From Urophycis tenuis (taxonomy: Eukaryota; Chordata; Actinopteri; Gadiformes; Phycidae): a stretch of 64,000 nt of DNA. The notes under the pieces are model-generated. The model did no database searches. It was given only the letters and a program-made list of their open reading frames with translations, and had not been told where the DNA came from. Where the stretch lies: positions 234,501 through 298,500 of the forward strand of contig JAXIVH010000043.1 of the NCBI GenBank assembly GCA_036785325.1. The letters run 5' to 3'. The translations under genes and the position numbers were made by a program. Positions 43,901 through 61,152 of this stretch are shown here, piece by piece (the stretch's first letter is position 1; every line of letters starts with the position of its first letter).

Positions 43901-46900
43901 AAACTCCCACAGTGACCTCATGCATGTGAGTGTCTACTGAGATGTGCAATACATAGAATAACCTACCAGCCCAAGTCCATTGGGTTGGCTGGTAGGTTGA
44001 TCATACATCTGGGTGGCCACTCTACTCACTTGTGATGTCACTAAAGGGGAGCGAAGTGGTCAATCACACCTGGCGGTGACCCTCTAACAATGGTTTCAGC
44101 GATACTTGAGATGACCATGTATTTGGTTTAACGGGATGTTTTGTAGGAGAGCCTGAAGAGGCTCCTGGAGATCTTTGAGATGGTGGGCGAGGAGGAGGTC
44201 CTGAACCCATCCACTGAGTTCCTACGGGAGGGCAGACTGCTGAAGCTGGCTGCCAGGAACACGTCTGCCATGGAGCGATACCTCTTCCTGGTCTGTACTG
44301 TTTGGTACTATGCTCATTCTGGAGTGGAGTTTTAATTGGTTAGAAATGAGCGAGTGACACACACACACACACACACACACACAGAATTGATTGTTTTAGT
44401 TGAGTTACTGGCTCTTTATAACCAATTAATCTCACCTACAGCAGATTAATAAATATACATACCCTGACCCTATAATCATTTCATATTATTATTATTATAT
44501 TATTAATTTAAATATAATTAAATAATAATTAAATAATTAAATTATAATAATTACTTATAATAATTTAATTATAATTAAATAATAATTAAATAAAATATAA
44601 TTATTATTATATTATTATGTTATATATACATTTTATTTTGTATTTTTATTGCACTAGTTTTTCTCCTTCTGTTATTCTTAGACACTTATTGAGTTGTTTT
44701 GGGGTGCCTGGGACTTAAGATTTTCATTGCCAACATGTACGCTGTATCTGTTGAGCAAATGACAATAAAAACCTTTGAACCTTTAAATATTAATGGGGGA
44801 CAGAAAAGTCTAGTGGATATTATGGCATGCATCTGAATTCACCATGTGACTTTTGATACAAGTGTGTCAACTTGTTCCGACCATGATGTAATAATGGGGT
44901 TAGGAGATGCACCTGCAGTGCTGGTGTGGTATAGCGTTGGGTTAGTACTGGTGTGGTATAGCGTTGGGTTAGTACTGGTGTGGTAAAGGGTTGGGTTAGT
45001 ACTGGTGTGGTATAGGGTTGGGTTAGTACTGGTGTGGTATAGGGTTGGGTTAGTACTGATGTGGTATAGGGTTGGGTTAGTACTGGTGTGGTATAGGGTG
45101 GGGTTAGTACTGGTGTGGTATAGGGTTGGGTTAGTACTGGTGTGGTATAGGGTTGGGTTAGTACTGGTGTGGTATAGGGTTGGGTTAGTACTGGTGTGGT
45201 ATAGGGTTGGGTTAGTACTGGTGTGGTATAGGGTTGGGTTAGTACTGGTGTGGTAAAGGGTTGGGTTAGTACTGGTGTGGTATAGGGTTGTGTTAGTACT
45301 GATGTGGTAAAGGGTTGGGTTAGTACTGGTGTGGTATAGCGTTGGGTTAGTACTGGTGTGGTATAGGGTTGGGTTAGTACTGGTGTGGTATAGGGTTGGG
45401 TTAGTACTGGTGTGGTATAGGGTTGGGTTAGTACTGATGTGGTATAGGGTTGGGTTAGTACTGGTGTGGTATAGGGTGGGGTTAGTACTGGTGTGGTATA
45501 GGGTTGGGTTAGTACTGGTGTGGTATAGGGTTGGGTTAGTACTGGTGTGGTATAGGGTTGGGTTAGTACTGGTGTGGTAAAGGGTTGGGTTAGTACTGGT
45601 GTGGTATAGGGTGGGGTTAGTACTGGTGTGGTATAGGGTTGGGTTAGTACTGGTGTGGTATAGGGTTGGGTTAGTACTGGTGTGGTATAGTGTTGGGTTA
45701 GTACTGGTGTGGTATAGGGTTGGGTTAGTACTGGTGTGGTATAGGGTTGTGTTAGTACTGGTGTGGTAAAGGGTTGGGTTAGTACTGGTGTGGTATAGGG
45801 TTGGGTTAGTACTGGTGTGGTATAGGGTGGGGTTAGTACTGGTGTGGTATAGGGTGGGGTTAGTACTGGTGTGGTATAGGGTTGGGTTAGTACTGGTGTG
45901 GTAAAGGGTTGGGTTAGTACTGGTGTGGTATAGGGTTGGGTTAGTACTGGTGTGGTATAGTGTTGGGTTAGTACTGGTGTGGTATAGGGTTGGGTTAGTA
46001 CTGGTGTGGTAAAGGGTTGGGTTAGTACTGGTGTGGTATAGGGTTGGGTTAGTACTGATGTGGTAAAGGGTTGGGTTAGTACTGATGTGGTAAAGGGTTG
46101 GGTTAGTACTGGTGTGGTATAGGGTTGGGTTAGTACTGGTGTGGTATAGGGTTGGGTTAGTACTGGTGTGGTATAGTGTTGGGTTAGTACTGGTGTGGTA
46201 TAGGGTTGGGTTAGTACTGGTGTGGTATAGGGTTGGGTTAGTACTGTTGTGGTAAAGGGTTGGGTTAGTGTGGTAAAGGGTTGGGTTAGTGTGGTAAAGG
46301 GTTGGGTTAGTACTGGTGTGGTAAAGGGTTGGGTTAGTGTGGTAAAGGGTTGGGTTAGTGTGGTAAAGGGTAACGGTACCTCCTGTTCTTTCCTTTCTCC
46401 TTCCAGTTCAACAACTTCCTGCTGTGTTGTGCTCCCAGGGTGAGCATGGGGGGGGCGCGCTACGGGGTCCGGGCGCGCCTGGGGGTGGGTGGCATGCAGG
46501 TGCAGAGGACCACCAATGAAGGGCACCCCCACAGCTTCCAGATCTCTGGGAAGGAGAAGACCCTGGAGCTGGAGGCCAGGTAGGGCTGCCACTGGGAGAG
46601 AGAAGGATGGAGGATCTCCATTACATGTTTAAAGATCATTCTGGATCGCCTTTTTTGAAAAGGCAGCAATGATTCAACAGCCAATTTGATTTGTTTTGCC
46701 GAGGTGGCAGAGCGTAAATGGTCTACATTATACTTGATTTTAGAATTACATTTTTGCCTTTCCAGCTCTGAAAAAGACAGAGATGAATGGATTAAGGTAA
46801 GGCTTTAGATTTTGTCTATAATAACCTATGTAAATATATCATATGGGGATCATGGCACGTAAATATATATTATATGTGATGATATCATGTTTGCCAAGTC

Positions 46901-49340
46901 TTAATTATATTTTTTCAGGTTATCCAGGAAGCTATTGACATCTTCCATGAGAAAAACGAAACCTTCAAGCTGGCCTCCAAGGAGTTTGATGTGACCGTAC
47001 CAGTACGTTGTGACGTTCACTCTAGCCCAGTCTGGTCCACCTCATTACAGCATGCTGGTGGATCCTCTGTCTGGTCCACCTCATTACTGCATGCTGGTGG
47101 ATCATCTCAGTCATTTGCTGTTATATTAGTGGCCAGTGTGTTTGACTCCGTCAGCAAGGTTCCGTGTTCGAACCCCAATGTCCCCGCGTCCTTTGAGTAA
47201 GGCGTCCATGTCCACCTACCGGCTCCTCTATGACTTGAAACTGATTCCCTGTAAGTCACTTTGGATAACGGAGCCTGAAGATGAGCAGGTAGTAAAATGG
47301 CGTCTGAACCCCTGACTGCAGGAGGAGGCGCTGGGCCGGCGGGCTCCGCGGTGGACCCGGGACCACGAGGTGGCGGTGTGCATGAAGTGTCAGGAGCCGT
47401 TCAACGCCATCACCAGACGACGCCATCACTGCCGGGCATGTGGCTGCGTAAGTCCTCCCGCCGCACGAACGTCCACACATTCTGTTATTATTATGAGCAT
47501 TATCATCATCAAATGTGAGCGCTAAAGGAGCGGGATAGGCTTTGTTAGTTTGACTCCCAGCCGGAAGGTTCTGGGTTCGACCCCCAATGCCTGCTCTGTC
47601 TGTAGGCATTCTAGAACATGATGTCCAACTCCTAGCTGCTCCAAAAAGCTGAGTCTAGATGAAGTTGCTTTGGATATAAGAGTCTGCAAGGCAGTGTCTG
47701 TTTGTTTAGCCCCATTCACACATGCAGTCTTTACCTGCAGCGTGCAGATATTCCAGGAACTCCATTTTCCTGCCTGAGACCTAGTAACCTTTCTGGATCA
47801 ATGTGTTGTGAATGAAAGCAGTAACCTTGTCTGGGGAGGCAGGTGAACTGGTATGTTCACCTCACGTAAGATGCTTGGACGTGAAGTGAGCAAACCACTC
47901 AAAATAATCTTGTGATGACTTCTGTTTATGTTAACGCCAGTACTTTTTGTGTGATTCATTAACTTTATATCAACCCAGCTTTTGCATACAAACAAGTCCC
48001 TTGGTCCAAGAATGGCTGGCTGGAAACTCTACAGATTCAGAAATAAGGAGGCTCATCTCAGGTCGAGTTTTATGGTGACCATTTGCTGGACTGTCCTATG
48101 GCCCATCTATTGTCATTACTGTGCCTTGTGTGAAGGGTGAAATGTTCCAGAACATGGTGAACTCACCAGTGGTGCCTGAAAGGTTCTCCCAGTAGTTCAT
48201 CAGGATTCATGTGTGAAAGAGTTTTCCTGTTCCCTCCAAGGTGGTGTGCTGGAAGTGTTCAGACCACAAGGTAGCGCTGGAGTACGATGGCAACAGGCTG
48301 AACAAGGTGTGTAGAGCCTGCTATGGGGTCCTATCTGGAAGCAGGCCGACTGGCACAAAGAGGCAAAGCCGACAGGACACGGTTGGTTCACTTTGGCAGC
48401 TGATTGTTTTTACCCATTTGTCAGTGCTGGGTTTTGCTTGTTATGGTTAATGGAGCCAACTGATGGAAAGGGGTGGAGCTTGGATGTAAGCCACCATACA
48501 AGATTGGTTCACGTCACTGATTGTAATTTTTGGCACACATCTGGGGTTTGCTTGTTAGGATTAAACAATACGTCATTAGTCTCACTAATTTCATGAATAC
48601 CAGATCAAATAAGTACCTCTAACAGATGTTTGTCAGCTTGTCTTGTGTTTAAGATAAGTGGGATTTGTCTGGCAGGTGAAGTTGGCGACAGCATCTGGCG
48701 ATGCAGTAATGAGTTCCTTCCTGATCTATGGCAGCGACACCAAGGCCTGTGGGAGGGTGTGGTCCATCATTCCCCGGGGCCAGCCTGTGGCACTGCATCT
48801 GTATTCTGATCCACAGGTAGAGGGCTTGCTACAGAAAACACACAGCATCACCCGAGGTTCATTTAGTAATGCAAGACAAAGGATATGTCAGGGTCTCAAA
48901 CTACATTCTATGACCTTTTTAAAGTGGCCCCATCTTACCTATTCACTTTATCTATCCATCGTGCGTCTGGGCAGACACTCCAGTTCTGATGTCACCATAG
49001 GGTAGATTTTGAAATGCCCAACATCTGGTGATGGAATATTTTGTCTGTTTTGTAGCAAATTCAAGGCTTTGTTTTTTGTTTTGAATCCCCCACATGGATG
49101 ATGTGGCAGGAGTCTGGCCCCCAATGGATCATCCCCCTGCTGGGCAGCAGTGTGGAGGAATCTCCCCGTCTCCCCTCAGAGTGCCAGGATCCGTGGCGGT
49201 TCTGTCTGGTCCACTCATCGTCCCGTCATACCTTCCTCTGCCACAGCCTGGAGCTCCAGCAGCGCTGGCTGGCCGCGCTGCGCAGGGCGGCGGGCGGCCA
49301 GGGAGTGGGTTCCCTCCATGGGATGGTTGGGGTTCCATAA
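37980..49340 (+). CDS. fgd4: fgd4: FYVE, RhoGEF and PH domain-containing protein 4 (frabin)
   Basis: Fifteen coding exons give 2823 nt (940 residues): 37980-38133, 39752-40268, 40408-40987, 41410-41555, 42478-42634, 42883-43021, 43761-43819, 44147-44290, 46407-46579, 46766-46796, 46919-47002, 47322-47447, 48241-48381, 48676-48816, 49110-49340. The family activates CDC42, binds F-actin, and in people is linked to Charcot-Marie-Tooth type 4H. DH domain about 393-584 (KLHKMATELLMTERAYV; HHMLEPVQRVPRYELLL), PH about 605-710 (EGRLLKLAARNTSAMERYLF), FYVE about 739-800 (WTRD, RRRHHCRACG and paired cysteines), second PH about 820-925. The N-terminal 390 residues are poorly conserved, with a 3 x 19-residue repeat and a Glu run. 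The start ATG at 37980 follows an acceptor-like TTTCCCCAG, so an upstream noncoding exon is possible. The C-terminus runs into a 43-bp minisatellite and stops in its first unit. Confidence 0.9.
40583..40753 (+). repeat. 57-bp coding minisatellite in fgd4 exon 3, three units
   Basis: Three tandem 57-bp units encode AGASLELMHHGGEAQGTSG three times (residues about 283-339). The units differ by one base. The reading frame is preserved because the unit is 19 codons. Confidence 0.95.
43075..43250 (-). repeat. 44-bp tandem triplication within a SINE/L2 tail
   Basis: Three 44-bp units (GAGTTCAGATGCATGTCTTT onward), starting inside a reversed retroposon tail (TTTTATCCAAAGTGTTTTGC). In fgd4 intron 6. 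Confidence 0.8.
44470..44800 (+). mobile_element. AT-rich tract and retroposon 3' end in fgd4 intron 8
   Basis: An AT-only stretch of TTA/TAA repeats (44480-44640) is followed by a typical teleost LINE 3' end, ACGCTGTATCTGTTGAGCAA then ATGACAATAAAAACCTTTGA. There is no coding part. Confidence 0.5.
44918..46371. repeat. 27-bp minisatellite, about 53 units, abutting fgd4 exon 9
   Basis: Unit TACTGGTGTGGTATAGGGTT followed by GGGTTAG, with TATA/TAAA and GGGTT/GGGTG/GCGTT variants. The last units are shortened by loss of the TACTG part. The array ends about 35 bp before the exon 9 acceptor. The G-rich strand (GGGTTGGGTTAG) is the fgd4 sense strand and could form G-quadruplexes. The 590-residue minus-strand frame across it is a repeat artefact. 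Confidence 0.95.
47105..47290 (+). mobile_element. tRNA-derived SINE with L2-type tail
   Basis: A box-A-like TGGCCAGTGTG and box-B-like GTGTTCGAACCCC, then the shared body and the tail TGTAAGTCACTTTGGATAAC. It occupies most of fgd4 intron 11, ending about 30 bp before the exon 12 acceptor. Confidence 0.65.
47520..47705 (+). mobile_element. tRNA-derived SINE with L2-type tail
   Basis: A box-B-like GGGTTCGACCCCC, a body with CTGTAGGCATTCTAGAACAT, and the tail GTTGCTTTGGATATAAGAGT. It has the same structure as the copy at 47105 and lies in fgd4 intron 12. Confidence 0.65.
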
Positions 49341-49813
49341 CCAGGGAGTGGGTTCCCTCCATGGGATGGTTGGGGTTCCATAACCAGGGAGTGGGTTCCC
49401 TCCATGGGATGGTTGGGGTTCCATAACCAGGGAGTGGGTTCCCTCCATGGGATGGTTGGGGTTCCATAACCAGGGAGTGGGTTCCCTCCATGGGATGGTT
49501 GGGGTTCCATAACCAGGGAGTGGGTTCCCTCCATGGGATGGTTGGGGTTCCATAACCAGGGAGTGGGTTCCCTCCATGGGATGGTTGGGGTTCCATAACC
49601 AGGGAGTGGGTTCCCTCCATGGGATGGTTGGGGTTCCATAACCAGGGAGTGGGTTCCCTCCATGGGATGGTTGGGGTTCCATAACCAGGGAGTGGGTTCC
49701 CTCCATGGGATGGTTGGGGTTCCATAACCAGGGAGTGGGTTCCCTCCATGGGATGGTTGGGGTTCCATAACCAGGGAGTGGGTTCCCTCCATGGGATGGT
49801 TGGGGTTCCATAA
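49298..49813. repeat. 43-bp minisatellite, 12 units, inside the last coding exon of fgd4
   Basis: Exactly twelve 43-bp units (CCAGGGAGTGGGTTCCCTCC, then ATGGGATGGTTGGGGTTCCATAA). The fgd4 stop TAA is the end of unit 1. The array is flanked by the direct repeat GCGGCCAG (49294-49301 and 49816-49823). Each unit carries a GTGGGT donor-like site, and the array ends in ATAACAG, an acceptor-like site. Confidence 0.95.
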
Positions 49814-50015
49814 CAGCGGCCAGACTTTCCATCCGGAGTTTCTGATGTCAAACACGCCTGCAGTGTGATGGCTGCAGCCCTGTGGTCTAGTGGGGCCCAA
49901 CAAGTGCCACATTGCATTGAATTGAATGAGCTGGAATCAGAACCAAAATGGACAATGAGACGTAAAGAAAAAAATGCCAAAGCGATCGTTGTTTGAATCT
50001 GAAAGTGTTTTGCAC

Positions 50016-50021
50016 TTTATT
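50016..50021 (-). promoter_or_regulatory. Candidate polyadenylation signal of dennd11
   Basis: AATAAA on the minus strand, 1.8 kb past the dennd11 stop. Another copy is at 50081-50086. If the distal one is used, the 3' UTR covers 50000-51801, where I see no coding exon. Confidence 0.4.
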
Positions 50022-50039
50022 CTTAATGCTTTACAGTAA

Positions 50040-50045
50040 AATAAA
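50040..50045 (+). promoter_or_regulatory. Candidate polyadenylation signal of fgd4
   Basis: AATAAA on the plus strand, with a second copy at 50052-50057. It lies within 30 bp of the dennd11 signal on the opposite strand, so the two convergent 3' ends probably meet or overlap here. Confidence 0.45.
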
Positions 50046-51801
50046 TAAGTCAATAAATTTTTTTTTAACAAGAGGGCCGTTTTATTGATCCACAAAGACC
50101 TTAGCTTAGCATGGACTTTAGCTTCATATAGATTGTAGTGTTCCTAGATTAAGCTATTATACACCTGATTGAACACAGCCGTTTCAGTGATTCAAAATTC
50201 ATAATTCTGATCCTGTAACTTCACAGGTAGACATCACAGCATTAGAATATCTACAGTTGACAACTATTCATACTTTTTCATACAAAACAAAATACATAAA
50301 TATTTAATGTAAATTAAATTACATTTAAAAATATCGATTTGACAGCTTGAAAGAAAAAAAAAAAGTAAGGTCAGTTCAGTTGTCAGTTTGAAACCCCAAG
50401 GTCAAATATCTACAACTGATTTTTAAAACTTCATTCTGCCATGTAGTGCATTAAGAAAAAAAAAAGTCACATTTTAAAAAAAAGGACAGAGCTGGACAGA
50501 GCTGTGTCTGTTGTCTGATCACAAAGTCACATTTTAGAAAAGGACAGAGCTGTCTGTCTGGTCACAAAGAACCAGACAAACCAACCCGACACTGAGAACC
50601 TCCAGTCCACCACAACAGTTTACACAACTTAATTTTTGGAATGGGTTCTTGAAACATTTACTTTCTATTTAAGGTGTGCATTCAGTCACTATTAGTTTTT
50701 TTTAATAAAGATTATCGCTCCCAGGATTCACACTATGCCAACAAGAACAACATACTCAATTATTCTGTCCTATTCTCAAGCTGGTCTTCACTTAAAGTAG
50801 ACTGGAATAAACTTTGTTGCCCTTGGAAACAAAGCCCAATATCTTAATCTTCTCTATTGAAATACTAGAAAAAATGCAAAAATGCATCATACTAGTGAAT
50901 TTGTGCACTCCAGTTTCTATGGCTAATGCTAACGTTCCACCACTAAAAAGCTCTGTACAGGTTCTCTCCCTGCATTTCATGTTCAAAGCGTGGCCACAGG
51001 TGACCAAGATTACAAGCAGATTGGCTGGTGGATTTACAGTGTGTTGACTCAAATGTGTAAATTTGATGTCCAAACTCAATGGCCAAGAGTCTTTTAAAGA
51101 TATATACATGGACCAGGTTGACTGCCAACTTTTCAACTCTTCATGAGTTGAAGCATGAACCACGCCGGTGGTCCAGTAGTGTGAACATGCTTTCACACCA
51201 CCAGACAGAAATTAGAAACCAGGCCTTTTGGGGATACATACTTACAGAATGGGGGCCTTATTTTCTCAAACCTCCACGAATGCTGCACATTTGTTCTTTC
51301 TGCCTATTATATTCTACATTTATACTGACATTATTACTTGGAGCGTTGAGGAGATACTTTGTCTCAGTTGAAGAGTGCCTCTTGTGACACATTCAGAGTG
51401 TCCCCCTTGATTCTGGATGTGGGAGAATATTGTCATTGAGCAGACACTTCCATCCAGTGAACTCAGACACATGTAGGGGTAGGATATCTTGCTCTAGGAT
51501 GCCTACAGGCAGACTGGACCGCATGTTTGTAAACCTACGTCCTACTGTGTCTGTCGGTGTCAAGGCGACCAGACATAAGCCGTCCCGGTATTCTGACCAT
51601 CGGAACATCCAGGGGTGCTGTCAGAGTTGAGAAGGTTCATAACAAAGCGCGGTCTCTTGCCCCTCATCCACAAGTCTGTAGGAGAACCACACAGAGGGCC
51701 TGTGAGGGGTCACTGCGGAGTAGGCACATAGTTCCAGGAAGTGACCTTTTGACCCCACCGTTCTGAAAACCAGAGGTGATCCTGGCGTAACGGCTGTCAT
51801 C

Positions 51802-60439
<8,638 letters not shown>

Positions 60440-61152
60440 CACGGAGTCCGTCCCCACCTAGTCTCACCACACGGATGCGGATGACGTTCAGCTGACAGAC
60501 ACCAGCTCCATCCGTGATTAATTCAAACTCGAGGGCAATTGGTTGAATGATAAAGTAATAATGTGCACTCTTTCTAATTCGTTACGTATGCATTTCTCGT
60601 AAAAAACAGCTTGCGTTTTTGCCAGATTACCTTTCCAGTTATACTATGTGGTGATAAATGTGATACTGTTGAAACGGAAACACATCGTGTAATGTTGCAT
60701 TCATAGAAACCTCGTTCAATAACCCACACTGAGACCGCGATACATTGCAAACGTTTAAGAAAAAAAAGAACGGATATGTCTTGAACGCAACCCACACGGT
60801 TAATAACACAAGAGGTTTTGGCTTTTGGTTACGCACTTTCCATAACATTATTTAGCTATGAGGTCTTTCAAATTAATTATGAAAATAAAGATGGCTCAAA
60901 TAGTTTCAGAAAACCATATTTATTCATACATTCAATCTTATATACGACTAAAACATATACAAAATGAGCTTGAATCATACGTCTAAAAAAAAGACTCGAA
61001 AAAAAAAGTCGAAATTTTGTGGTGAATGTGCGAAAGAGAATCTTAGTCCGTGTTGGTGACGCCTTCCAGAGACACGTCAGCCACACGGAAGCAGTGCTCC
61101 TCAGACAGCTGAGCTGCTACAGTGTACCTGCCTTGAGATTTGGATTGTCAAA
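60440..61152. promoter_or_regulatory. Divergent dennd11/arl1 promoter region
   Basis: The dennd11 start (60439, minus) and the arl1 start (61153, plus) are 713 bp apart and transcribed away from each other. The region is not strikingly GC-rich and I see no unambiguous core motif. It must hold both 5' UTRs. Confidence 0.5.

Noticed and set aside
43960..43998. 12-bp inverted repeat AACCTACCAGCC / GGCTGGTAGGTT
   Set aside because: Too short and isolated to be more than chance in 64 kb.
44820..46592. 590-residue minus-strand reading frame of TQPYTTPVL repeats
   Set aside because: It is the translation of a 27-bp minisatellite whose unit is a multiple of three, and it crosses fgd4 exon 9 antisense. 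There is no domain and no start context.
49129..49980. Minus-strand frames up to 283 residues with repeated IPWREPTPWLWNPNHP
   Set aside because: The 43-bp unit cycles through three frames without stops on this strand, so the length follows from the repeat. It is antisense to the fgd4 last exon.
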